This document shows positions 1-6,949 of a DNA stretch of 7,063 nucleotides, in pieces. Made by a program: the position numbers and the translations under genes. Where the stretch lies: positions 1-7,063 of the forward strand of contig PEXF01000104.1 of assembly GCA_002779205.1 (NCBI GenBank), given 5' to 3'. How positions within the stretch are numbered: the stretch's first letter is position 1; each line of letters begins with the position of its first letter. Source of the DNA: Candidatus Hydromicrobium americanum (GTDB taxonomy: Bacteria; Actinomycetota; Humimicrobiia; Humimicrobiales; Humimicrobiaceae). The notes below the pieces were generated by a model. The model had not been told where the DNA came from and ran no database searches. It was given only the letters and a program-made list of their open reading frames with translations.

Positions 1-170
1 CGATTACATGTTCTTGCGGCAATACTTTTAAAACCAGATCAACGAAAAAAGAGATAAAAGTTGAGATATGCTCAAATTGTCATCCTTTTTATACTGGCAG
101 GCAAAAGCTTGTTGACTCTGGCGGAAGGGTGGAAAGATTTAAAAAGAGACTTGTAAAATCCAAAAAATAA
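1..170 (+). CDS. rpmE: 50S ribosomal protein L31, zinc-binding form (5' end outside window)
   Basis: This is the C-terminal 55 residues of ribosomal protein L31, a component of the large subunit near the central protuberance that helps bridge the two subunits. The reading frame starts at base 3 and the N-terminus lies outside the window. The fragment begins ITCSCGNTF and carries CxC (fragment residues 3 and 5) and CxxC (23 and 26, in EICSNCHPFYTG), the four cysteines of the zinc-binding C+ form. The segment after them, including DSGGRVERFKKR, matches the conserved end of the family, and the basic tail ends at TAA 168-170. The C+ form is generally the zinc-replete version, while zinc-free paralogues replace it under zinc starvation; no such paralogue is visible here. 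The next gene, thyX, starts 14 bases downstream, so co-transcription is likely. The identification is secure despite truncation. Confidence 0.95.
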   Translation, partial: ITCSCGNTFKTRSTKKEIKVEICSNCHPFYTGRQKLVDSGGRVERFKKRLVKSKK

Positions 171-184
171 AGAAGGGCACTTAA

Positions 185-868
185 ATGAAAGTAAATTTAA
201 TTAAGTACACCCGGGAACCAGAAAAAATGGTAGCAGTAGCTGCCAGGCTGTGTTACTCACCTGTTGGCGTAGATGAGCTTATGGATAAACTTGGTGATGA
301 AGATGTCGAAAAATTAGTCAGATTTGTAATAAAAAGTGGTCATCATAGCACTACAGAACATATAAATTTTACATTTGCTATAGAAGGTGTATCAAGAGCT
401 TTAACCCACCAGCTGGTAAGGCACAGAATTGCTTCATATAATCAGCAGTCTCAAAGGTATGTGAAATTTAAGGATAATTTTGAATATATTACCCCACCTT
501 CTATAGAAAAGGATAAAGATTCCAAAAAAAAGTTTGATAGTTTGATTTCAAATATACACAACCTCTATAAAGAGTTGCTGGATAGCGGGATTGAAGCTGA
601 AGATGCAAGGTATATTTTACCCAACGCATCAGAAACAAAAATAATTGTAACTATGGATGGCAGGGAGCTTTTACACTTTTTTACAGTAAGATGCTGCAAC
701 AGGGCGCAATGGGAGATCAGGGGACTGGCAACAGAGATGCTGAAACTGGTCAGGAAGGTTGCTCCGGTAGTTTTTGAAGAAGCTGGTCCAAATTGTCTGA
801 GAGGCCCCTGTCCGGAAGGCAAATTTAAGTGCGAAAATCCTCCTAAAGCGAGTGATTTTAATGCCTGA
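185..868 (+). CDS. thyX: Flavin-dependent thymidylate synthase ThyX
   Basis: ThyX makes dTMP from dUMP in the cytoplasm, using methylene-tetrahydrofolate as carbon donor and NAD(P)H through FAD. It acts as a homotetramer and is unrelated to classical ThyA. The protein has 227 residues, normal for the family. The signature RHRx7S is present as RHRIASYNQQS at residues 79-89, followed by R91. The HHSTTEH block sits at residues 53-59. The late arginine in CCNRAQWEIR (R173) corresponds to the dUMP-binding arginine of the family. The C-terminus carries three cysteines (204, 209, 216) around GPCPEGKFKC, as in many clostridial-type members. ATG 185 is supported by AGAAGGG at 171-177, seven bases upstream. 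The gene lies between rpmE and the DUF1385 gene and overlaps the latter, which suggests operon membership. In family terms, presence of ThyX often goes with absence of thyA, but that cannot be checked here. Confidence 0.97.
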   Translation: MKVNLIKYTREPEKMVAVAARLCYSPVGVDELMDKLGDEDVEKLVRFVIKSGHHSTTEHINFTFAIEGVSRALTHQLVRHRIASYNQQSQRYVKFKDNFEYITPPSIEKDKDSKKKFDSLISNIHNLYKELLDSGIEAEDARYILPNASETKIIVTMDGRELLHFFTVRCCNRAQWEIRGLATEMLKLVRKVAPVVFEEAGPNCLRGPCPEGKFKCENPPKASDFNA

Positions 869-1751
869 GGTTGATGAAAGGTATCAGATTGGGGGTCAGG
901 CAGTTATTGAAGGTGTTATGATGCGCAGCAAGCACTTCTGGGCTCTGGCGGTAAGAAAGCCTGATAGGACCATATATACAAAACTTTTTAATGATGTTTC
1001 CTTAACCAATAAAAATAAAGTACTGGGCTTTATGTTTATACGGGGAATAATAGCACTTATTGAAAGTATGACATTAGGTTTTAAAGCTTTAAGCTATTCT
1101 ATCAATAAAGCCACAGAAGAAGAGATAAAATTCTCCAAAAGGGAAATGACCATATCTGTAATAATCGCGGTGGTATTTGCGGTAGGTGTTTTTTTTATAC
1201 TCCCCACAATTATCGGCAGAAGTTTTTCTGAATTTTTCCCGAATGCTATAGTTTATAATCTTCTTGAAGGATTGATTAGAATTGGATTTTTTCTGATATA
1301 TATATTATTAGCCTCGCAGATAAAGGATATAAAAAGAATATGGCAATATCATGGAGCAGAGCATAAAACTATTCAGGCTTATGAAAATGATGAAGAGCTA
1401 AAACCTGAAAATGTCAGGAAATATAGTACAATGCATGTAAGATGTGGGACCAGCTTTTTGCTTATTGTGATGATAGTAGCTATATTGATTTTTGCCTTTC
1501 TGGGAAAGCAACCGATGATTTGGCGGATTATCTCGAGGATACTTCTAATACCGGTAATTGCAGGTATTTCATACGAGCTTATAAGGCTTGCGGGTAAGTT
1601 CAGCAAATATAAAGTGGTAAATATACTTTTTTACCCGGGGCTTTTACTCCAAAAGATTACCACCAAAGAACCCGATAATGACCAGATAGAGGTAGCTATA
1701 AGTTCTTTTAAAAAGGTTATTGAAGCAGAGAAAGCGCTGAAGGCAGGTTAA
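861..1751 (+). CDS. DUF1385 (YqhQ-type) membrane protein
   Basis: This is a conserved integral membrane protein of the DUF1385 family (Bacillus YqhQ); its biochemical function is not established. Family hallmarks are the N-terminal GGQAVIEGVMMR, the central YHGAEHKTIQAYE and a later RCGTSF. The histidines and acidic residues have led to a 'predicted metal-dependent enzyme' label, which remains unproven. Hydrophobic stretches, numbered from the GTG at 852, lie at about 58-72, 100-121, 137-155, 200-217 and 226-243, so about four or five membrane segments are expected. I chose ATG 861 (296 residues) over in-frame GTG 852 (299 residues): the family usually begins close to GGQAVIEG, and ATG is the stronger codon. 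Neither start has a good Shine-Dalgarno sequence. The chosen ATG lies inside the end of thyX (stop 866-868), which fits coupled translation. Placement between L31 and RF1 genes recurs in Gram-positive-type genomes. Confidence 0.92.
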   Translation: MPEVDERYQIGGQAVIEGVMMRSKHFWALAVRKPDRTIYTKLFNDVSLTNKNKVLGFMFIRGIIALIESMTLGFKALSYSINKATEEEIKFSKREMTISVIIAVVFAVGVFFILPTIIGRSFSEFFPNAIVYNLLEGLIRIGFFLIYILLASQIKDIKRIWQYHGAEHKTIQAYENDEELKPENVRKYSTMHVRCGTSFLLIVMIVAILIFAFLGKQPMIWRIISRILLIPVIAGISYELIRLAGKFSKYKVVNILFYPGLLLQKITTKEPDNDQIEVAISSFKKVIEAEKALKAG

Positions 1752-1753
1752 AT

Positions 1754-2833
1754 ATGACAGCATTATTGGATAAATTAAAATTATATGAAGATAATTATAT
1801 AAAACTAGCGGAAAAACTCTCAAGTCCGGAGGTTTCTTCCAATCCTGAAAAATTAAAGGAATACGGGAAGAGAATAGCTGGAATTGAAGAGATTGTGACT
1901 ATTGCCAGAAAATATAGGGAAGTTCTTTTTTCCGTTAAAGAGGCAGAAGAGATGCTAAAGATAGAAAAAGAAGAGGAAATGAAAAGTTTTCTTAAGGACG
2001 AACTTAAGGAAAATAATGACAAAAAGCAAAAGCTTGAGAAAAAAATAAAGTTACTTCTAACTCCAAAAGACCCTAATGATAAGAAAAATGTTATAGTTGA
2101 AATAAGAGCCGGTGCCGGGGGAGATGAGGCAGCATTGTTTGCAGAGGTTCTTTATAGATTATATACCAGATATGCAGAAAGCAGGAAATGGAAATATTCT
2201 GTACTCAGCTCCAGCGGTCTGAGTATCGGTGGATTTAAAGAAATCATATTTGAGATTGGTGGAGAGGGAGCCTACGGAACTATGAAGTATGAATCCGGGG
2301 TACACAGGGTTCAGAGGGTTCCCACTACTGAATCCCAGGGAAGAATCCATACCTCTACTGCCACAGTCGCTGTACTTCCTGGAGCTGAGGAAGTGGATGT
2401 TGAAATAGACCCATCTGATTTGAGAATAGATGTTTTCCGTTCCAGCGGACCAGGAGGGCAGTCTGTAAACACTACAGATTCAGCGGTAAGGGTAACTTAT
2501 GTTCCTACCGGTATGGTAGTAACCTGTCAGGATGAAAAATCACAGCTGCAGAACAAAGAAAGGGCTTTAAAAATTCTAAGAGCCAGGCTTAAAGAAGCAG
2601 AAGAACAGAAGCAGATGAGCGAGCAGACAGAAAGAAGAAGAATGCAGATCGGGACCGGGGATAGAAGCGAAAGAATAAGAACCTATAATTATCCGCAGGG
2701 TAGAGTGACTGACCACAGGATAAATTTAACTTTATACAAACTTGATGAAATCCTGGAAGGTGATCTCGACCGGTTAATAGATCCATTAAAAAGTGCGGAT
2801 AATGAAAAGAAAATAGAAAAGATAGGGGCTTAG
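1754..2833 (+). CDS. prfA: Peptide chain release factor 1
   Basis: RF1 recognises UAA and UAG in the ribosomal A site and triggers hydrolysis of peptidyl-tRNA. The protein has 359 residues, the usual length. An N-terminal, lysine/glutamate-rich helical domain spans about residues 1-105. Domain 2 contains the stop-codon-reading PxT motif as PTT (190-192) within RVPTTESQGRIHTS; many homologues have PAT or PVT here. The catalytic GGQ motif is at 234-236 within SSGPGGQSVNTTDSAVR, followed by CQDEKSQ and the conserved YNYPQGRVTDHR. The PxT motif marks it as RF1; RF2 has SPF. The ATG starts two bases after the stop of the DUF1385 gene, with a modest AGGCAGG upstream. The enzyme predicted to methylate Q236 is encoded by the next gene, prmC. 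Confidence 0.98.
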   Translation: MTALLDKLKLYEDNYIKLAEKLSSPEVSSNPEKLKEYGKRIAGIEEIVTIARKYREVLFSVKEAEEMLKIEKEEEMKSFLKDELKENNDKKQKLEKKIKLLLTPKDPNDKKNVIVEIRAGAGGDEAALFAEVLYRLYTRYAESRKWKYSVLSSSGLSIGGFKEIIFEIGGEGAYGTMKYESGVHRVQRVPTTESQGRIHTSTATVAVLPGAEEVDVEIDPSDLRIDVFRSSGPGGQSVNTTDSAVRVTYVPTGMVVTCQDEKSQLQNKERALKILRARLKEAEEQKQMSEQTERRRMQIGTGDRSERIRTYNYPQGRVTDHRINLTLYKLDEILEGDLDRLIDPLKSADNEKKIEKIGA

Positions 2834-2838
2834 TTTAT

Positions 2839-3777
2839 TTGAAAACATGGAATGTAAAAAGTATTTTAGACTGGGCTATAAATTATTTTAAAAACAAAGA
2901 TATTCCCCAGCCCAGGTTATCTGCAGAATTATTGCTTAGTTCAGCCCTTAATCTAAACAGAATCAACTTATATTTAAATTATAACCGCATCTTAAACCAG
3001 CAAGAACTGGGAATATACAAGAAATATATCCTTAAAAGACTCCAGCATGTTCCTATCCAATATATTTTAAAAGAAGCATATTTTAGAAAAATAAAATTAT
3101 ATGTAGACAGTGGCGTACTTATACCCAGGCCTGAAACCGAACTTATAGTGGAGAGGGCATTTCAACTTTTAAAGGGCAATTTAGACCGGGGAAAAATCAA
3201 TATTTTAGAGATTGGTACTGGAAGTGGCGCTATTGCTATAAGCATTGCTTATGAAATTGGCAAAGAATTAAAAATATCTGACTCCTCCTGGCAGATAATA
3301 GCAACTGAAAACAATACTGATGTACTGGAGATAGCTAAAAAAAATGCTAAAAGTATTCTTGATCGCAGCAAATTTGAGAACATAAAATTTATCGAATGTG
3401 ATCTGGTACCGGAGAAGGATTCTGATTTTTTTAAACAGTATGAAAAAAAAATTAACCTTATAATTTCAAATCCTCCATATATTTCTGAAGAAGATTATGG
3501 GAATCTACCCAGGGAAGTAAAAGAGTATGAACCAAAATCTGCTCTTCTGGCAGGCAAGACCGGCCTAGAGGTATATGAAAAAATTCTTTCCAAAATCAAG
3601 TACTACCTGTCCTCTGACTTATGCTATATTTTATTTGAAATTGATCCTAAAGTAAGTATCTCCTTAAAAGAAATGTCAGAAGATATCATCAGCCCGAAGG
3701 CAATAATAGTAGAGAAGGATCATAATCAGAGAGACCGTATTTTGATAATTGAAACGCAGGTAAATATAGAACACTAA
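2839..3777 (+). CDS. prmC: Release factor glutamine N5-methyltransferase PrmC
   Basis: PrmC (HemK family) transfers a methyl group from S-adenosylmethionine to the GGQ glutamine of release factors, raising termination efficiency. The product has 312 residues, somewhat longer than the roughly 280 typical of the family. An N-terminal helical substrate-binding domain (about 1-85, including QPRLSAELLL) precedes IPRPETE (95-101). The Rossmann methyltransferase domain follows, with the SAM-binding EIGTGSG (124-130) and the catalytic NPPY (211-214, in IISNPPYISEEDY). The acidic residue after strand 2 is E157 (ATENN) where aspartate is usual, and the late FEIDP (267-270 region) has Asp where many relatives have Gly. 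Both look tolerable. The start is TTG at 2839: the N-terminal match requires it, no ATG is in frame nearby, and AGGGG at 2824-2828 serves as ribosome-binding site. The start follows the prfA stop by five bases. Confidence 0.96.
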   Translation: MKTWNVKSILDWAINYFKNKDIPQPRLSAELLLSSALNLNRINLYLNYNRILNQQELGIYKKYILKRLQHVPIQYILKEAYFRKIKLYVDSGVLIPRPETELIVERAFQLLKGNLDRGKINILEIGTGSGAIAISIAYEIGKELKISDSSWQIIATENNTDVLEIAKKNAKSILDRSKFENIKFIECDLVPEKDSDFFKQYEKKINLIISNPPYISEEDYGNLPREVKEYEPKSALLAGKTGLEVYEKILSKIKYYLSSDLCYILFEIDPKVSISLKEMSEDIISPKAIIVEKDHNQRDRILIIETQVNIEH

Positions 3778-3917
3778 AAACAATAATCCAAAAAACTTAA
3801 CCTTATAAGAAAACATGTAGTATTTACAATGCTTTCTGGTAATATTTGTTTTTTTAAATTTTAGGTGGTAGCATTTTACTAATTTTTATTTAAAAGTAAG
3901 AATATGCGGGAAAGAAA

Positions 3918-5222
3918 TTGAATTCAGCTTTAATCGCAATAGTAATTTTTATACTAACATATGCAGGTATTGCTACAGAAAAAATAAACAGGGCTGTAGT
4001 TGCATTTACTGGTGCTTTGCTGCTGATTTTATTTAATATTTTTGACATAAATGAGGCTATAGGATTTATCAGCTGGGAAACTATAGGGCTCCTGTTTGGT
4101 ATGTTTATTATAGTTGCAGCTTTATCAGATGCAGGTTTTTTTACTTTTTTAGCTCTTGTAATTTCAAGATGGTTGAAATATTCCCCTGGGAAGATGTTCA
4201 TTTTTTTCCCCATAATAACAGCGCTACTTTCAGCTTTTATGGATAGTGTTACTGTAATGCTATTTTTTGCTACTCTAACCTATGAACTATGCAAAATACT
4301 GAAAATGAATGCAACTCCTTTAATAATCACAGAGGTAATCCTGGCCAATATTGGAGGATCTGCAACTATGGTTGGTGATCCACCTAACGTAATTCTGGGT
4401 TTAAAACTTGGTTATTATTTTAATGATTTTGTAATTCATAATGCCCCCATTTCCATACTGGCTGGAGCGGTTACTTTACTATATTGTTATTTGGTAAGCC
4501 GGAAATCAATTACTTCATCTGAAAATATACCGAAGAAAGAATTTGAAGAAATGGATCCAGCCGGAGCAATAGAAGATAAAAAACAGCTTAAAGTTGCATT
4601 GGCCGCATTTGGAACAGCAATTTTCTTTTTAATTACGCACAATTATATAAGAGAATATCTTCACATTCCACTTACAGTCCCTCTTGCTGCTATGATACCT
4701 GCTTTTATTGCGCTGACTATTCTGGGTAAGAGGTCGGAAAAAATTCTATTAAAAGTGAACTATGAAGTGATATTATTTTTTATGGGACTATTTATATTAG
4801 TAGGCGGACTGGAGCATACAGGGGTTGTAAAGATAATTGGAGGCTATATTACAGGTCTTTTTGAAGGTAATCATATGGGACTTTTGAGCACACTTGTATG
4901 GGGTTCTGGTATTGCCAGTGGAGTTATTGATAATGTGCCCTTTGCACTTTCTATGGCATATATTCTGGAAAATATTATAAAGTTTGCAGGGATTCCAGCA
5001 CTATCAATAATGGTCTGGGCAACCTCATTGGGTACGGATATAGGAGGCAATTTTACTCCGATAGGAGCTTCGGCGAATGTGGTAGCATATACTACAATGG
5101 AGAAAAGAGGTCAATCAATCGGATGGGTAAAGTGGATGAAACTTTCAATACCGGCTACACTAATTGCTCTTACTATTTCCAATATTGGAATTTATATTAA
5201 ATATATTACCGGGTTTTTTTAA
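3918..5222 (+). CDS. ArsB/NhaD-superfamily permease, substrate unknown
   Basis: This is a polytopic inner-membrane transporter of the ion-transporter superfamily, closest in character to the ArsB / P-protein (SLC13-like) permeases. The 434 residues are hydrophobic almost throughout, consistent with about 10-12 membrane segments, with one long polar loop near 195-225. The internal two-fold repeat is visible. SAFMDSVTVMLF (105-116) is matched by SGVIDNVPFALSM (334-346), and GGSATMVGDPPNVI (146-159) by GTDIGGNFTPIGASANVV (372-389). These re-entrant hairpin motifs form the substrate and ion site in the superfamily. Known members move arsenite, sodium/protons, citrate or other anions; nothing here selects among them. 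No arsR or arsC lies alongside, so calling it an arsenite pump would be unjustified. The start is TTG 3918 with GGGAAAG just upstream; an ATG at 3904 is out of frame and stops after five codons. The 140-base gap before it suggests a separate transcript. Confidence 0.88.
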   Translation: MNSALIAIVIFILTYAGIATEKINRAVVAFTGALLLILFNIFDINEAIGFISWETIGLLFGMFIIVAALSDAGFFTFLALVISRWLKYSPGKMFIFFPIITALLSAFMDSVTVMLFFATLTYELCKILKMNATPLIITEVILANIGGSATMVGDPPNVILGLKLGYYFNDFVIHNAPISILAGAVTLLYCYLVSRKSITSSENIPKKEFEEMDPAGAIEDKKQLKVALAAFGTAIFFLITHNYIREYLHIPLTVPLAAMIPAFIALTILGKRSEKILLKVNYEVILFFMGLFILVGGLEHTGVVKIIGGYITGLFEGNHMGLLSTLVWGSGIASGVIDNVPFALSMAYILENIIKFAGIPALSIMVWATSLGTDIGGNFTPIGASANVVAYTTMEKRGQSIGWVKWMKLSIPATLIALTISNIGIYIKYITGFF

Positions 5223-5331
5223 TTATCACCCTGTAAATCGTCTTTTTTAACCAATATTTAAATTTTCATCTTTTTCGGTCTTGCGAGTTTTTTGTTAGAT
5301 AAAAATTAATGATGAGTGTGAGTGTTACTGT

Positions 5332-5359
5332 TTGAAAAAAAATGAAAAATCATTATAAT
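5332..5359 (+). promoter_or_regulatory. Sigma-70-type promoter of the tRNA-Met gene
   Basis: TTGAAA at 5332-5337 and a perfect TATAAT at 5354-5359 are separated by 16 bases. This is close to the consensus for the housekeeping sigma factor. The surrounding sequence is A-rich, which may help polymerase binding. Transcription would begin near 5366, leaving a leader of about 40 bases before the mature 5' end of the tRNA, to be removed by RNase P. The fit in both hexamers, the spacing and the position ahead of a stable-RNA gene make this the best-supported promoter in the window. Confidence 0.75.
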
Positions 5360-5404
5360 AGGTTTCTGCGGTTAAGAAAGTTAATTGCAAATTTTCTAAT
5401 ACAA

Positions 5405-5481
<77 letters not shown>

Positions 5482-5607
5482 AATTTTAATATTATATCTC
5501 ACATCTTACGGCTTAAGATATCATCAATATTTTTCAACCGGTAACATGCTATATCTTTTTATTTTGTGGGATATTTTTATTAATATTAATTTTAAATTAT
5601 AATTTAC

Positions 5608-5626
5608 ATATGTTTTTAAAACATAT
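5608..5626. repeat. Perfect 19-base palindrome before the lipoprotein gene
   Basis: The nine-base arms ATATGTTTT and AAAACATAT flank a single central T. The dyad lies 18 bases before the ATG of the lipoprotein gene. A TATAAT at 5598-5603 would place a transcription start at about 5610, inside the palindrome, which would suit a repressor operator. However, no good -35 element stands at the right distance, and in such AT-rich DNA a TATAAT can arise by chance. The run TTTTG after the second arm also allows a weak factor-independent terminator. The palindrome itself is seen directly; its role is undecided. Confidence 0.45.
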
Positions 5627-5644
5627 TTTGTAATTAATTATAGA

Positions 5645-6118
5645 ATGAAAAATATTTCTTTTAAAAATCATAAATGCATAACTTTACTGGTCAGGAGCTT
5701 TTTACTGGTTTTAATCCTTTTTTTATGCATTAATTTTTCTGCGTGTACTCTCTCTTCTAACATAAAAAGCTTCTTTAAAGAGAAGTTTTCGGTTGAGGCT
5801 GAAATGAATGAAGTGGTTGAAATTGTAGATGTATTTTTTGATTTGCTTATAGATAAAGACTATGAGGGGGCATATTGGTATATAAGTAGTAGAGATAAAT
5901 CCCAAAAAAATTTAGAAGGTTTTAAGGATGAATTTAAAGATGTTACAGATATTGTCTCTATAAATATTAATTGGGTTGAAATTAAAAACAATATAGCTGT
6001 GGTGGGAATGGATTTGACCGATTTTTATGACGGAGAAGAAAAGGTATTTAAAGATATTGAAGTATCTCTTATAAAAGAGGAAGATGGAGACTGGCAAATA
6101 GTATTCTGGAATTTATAA
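5645..6118 (+). CDS. Predicted lipoprotein of unknown function, possible NTF2-like domain
   Basis: I do not recognise a named family. The 157-residue product starts with basic residues (K2, K7, K10, R17), then a hydrophobic stretch (about 18-30) ending in a lipobox NFSAC, with C34 the likely lipidated cysteine. It should be exported by Sec, cleaved before C34 and anchored to the outer face of the membrane. The mature part is acidic and hydrophilic. The run VVEIVDVFFDLLIDKDYEGAY followed by a strand-rich second half ending KEEDGDWQIVFWNL resembles the small NTF2-like/DUF4878-type domains common in bacterial lipoproteins: a helix with 'FF..L...DY..AY', then strands closing on 'DGDW.I'. That fold assignment is an inference from pattern. 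ATG 5645 is the only sensible start, but no Shine-Dalgarno sequence precedes it. The next gene begins 24 bases downstream. Confidence 0.8.
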   Translation: MKNISFKNHKCITLLVRSFLLVLILFLCINFSACTLSSNIKSFFKEKFSVEAEMNEVVEIVDVFFDLLIDKDYEGAYWYISSRDKSQKNLEGFKDEFKDVTDIVSININWVEIKNNIAVVGMDLTDFYDGEEKVFKDIEVSLIKEEDGDWQIVFWNL

Positions 6119-6142
6119 AAATTAAAGCTAGAAAGGTACAAG

Positions 6143-6931
6143 TTGAAAGTATTATTTTTAGGAGATGTTTTTGGAAAGCCGGGAAGAGAAATCTTAAAAA
6201 AGGAACTGCCGAAAATTATAAAGGAAAATGAGGCAGATATAGTTATTGCCAATGGGGAAAATGTAGCAGGAGGAATAGGGATTACTCCGGAAATTTGCAA
6301 AACATTACTTGAAATGGGGATAGATGTTGTGACATCAGGAAATCACATTTACAAGAAGAAAGAAATATATGATTATATCGTTCAGCAGCCCCGGCTACTA
6401 AAACCCGCAAATTATCCTCCAGGGACTCCCGGTAAAGGGTATTATATTATGTCCGATAAAAGAAATAATAAAATCGCTGTAATAAATATTTGCGGAAGAG
6501 TCTTCATAGAAAATCTGGACTGTCCTTTCAGATGTATTGATAGAATTCTGGAAAATATAAAAGAAGAGACGCCAGTAATAGTTGTAGATTTTCATGCTGA
6601 GGTTACTTCTGAAAAAGTTGCTATGGGGTGGTATCTGGATGGCAGGGTAAGCGCGATGGTTGGTACACATACTCATGTTCAAACTGCTGATGAGAGAATA
6701 CTCCCTGGCGGAACCGCATACATCACCGATGTGGGTATGGTAGGGCCGAGAGATTCGGTTATCGGAGTAAAGAAAGAAAATATAATTGAAAGATTTTTAA
6801 AATTAATGCCGCAGAAATTTACAGTGGCAGAAGATGATTATATGATTAATGCAGTTGTGATTGATATTGATGAAAGAATCGGTAAAGCAAATGACATTAG
6901 AAGAATAAATTTTGTAGTTGAAAGTAATTAA
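6143..6931 (+). CDS. ymdB: YmdB-family metallophosphoesterase (cyclic nucleotide phosphodiesterase)
   Basis: This belongs to the YmdB family (TIGR00282) of dinuclear-metal phosphoesterases. Bacillus YmdB hydrolyses cyclic nucleotides and influences RNA levels and the motility/biofilm switch; whether this protein does the same is inference. The length of 262 residues is typical. Candidate metal ligands are D8 (LGDVFG), E39 and N40 (NGENVAGG), N67 and H68 (SGNH), H151 (DFHAEVTSEK), H176 and H178 (GTHTHVQTADERILPGG). The C-terminal block TDVGMVGPRDSVIG is also conserved. After the GNH motif the sequence reads IYKKKEI where relatives often have TWD. The protein lacks a signal peptide and should be cytoplasmic. 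The start is TTG 6143, with GAAAGG at 6131-6136 as ribosome-binding site, and it begins exactly at the conserved MKVLFLGD. In many Gram-positive genomes this gene follows RNase Y; here it follows a lipoprotein gene. Confidence 0.95.
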   Translation: MKVLFLGDVFGKPGREILKKELPKIIKENEADIVIANGENVAGGIGITPEICKTLLEMGIDVVTSGNHIYKKKEIYDYIVQQPRLLKPANYPPGTPGKGYYIMSDKRNNKIAVINICGRVFIENLDCPFRCIDRILENIKEETPVIVVDFHAEVTSEKVAMGWYLDGRVSAMVGTHTHVQTADERILPGGTAYITDVGMVGPRDSVIGVKKENIIERFLKLMPQKFTVAEDDYMINAVVIDIDERIGKANDIRRINFVVESN

Positions 6932-6949
6932 TTCTTAACCAGTAGTAGT

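Noticed and set aside
3863..3868. AGGTGG as a ribosome-binding site for a small gene
   Set aside because: It looks like a strong Shine-Dalgarno sequence, but no start codon with a usable frame follows at the right distance, and the permease start is about 50 bases away.
3846..3874. TTGTTT and TAGCAT, 17 bases apart, as a promoter for the permease
   Set aside because: Each hexamer matches only three or four consensus positions in very AT-rich DNA. A promoter in this gap is likely, but I cannot place it.
3890..4213. Minus-strand open frame of 107 codons within the permease
   Set aside because: It is the antisense shadow of a well-supported membrane protein gene and has no family resemblance. 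The other minus-strand frames over thyX, the DUF1385 gene, prfA, the lipoprotein gene and ymdB were rejected on the same grounds.
5223..5331. T-rich stretch after the permease as terminator or small gene
   Set aside because: The only stem (GGGT/ACCC) has four pairs and a long loop, and no frame longer than a few codons has a ribosome-binding site. I see nothing definable here.
5503..5519. Hairpin ATCTTA/TAAGAT after the tRNA as a terminator
   Set aside because: The stem has only six pairs, mostly A:T, and the nearest T run is about ten bases downstream, so it does not look like a factor-independent terminator. It may simply be AT-rich chance pairing.
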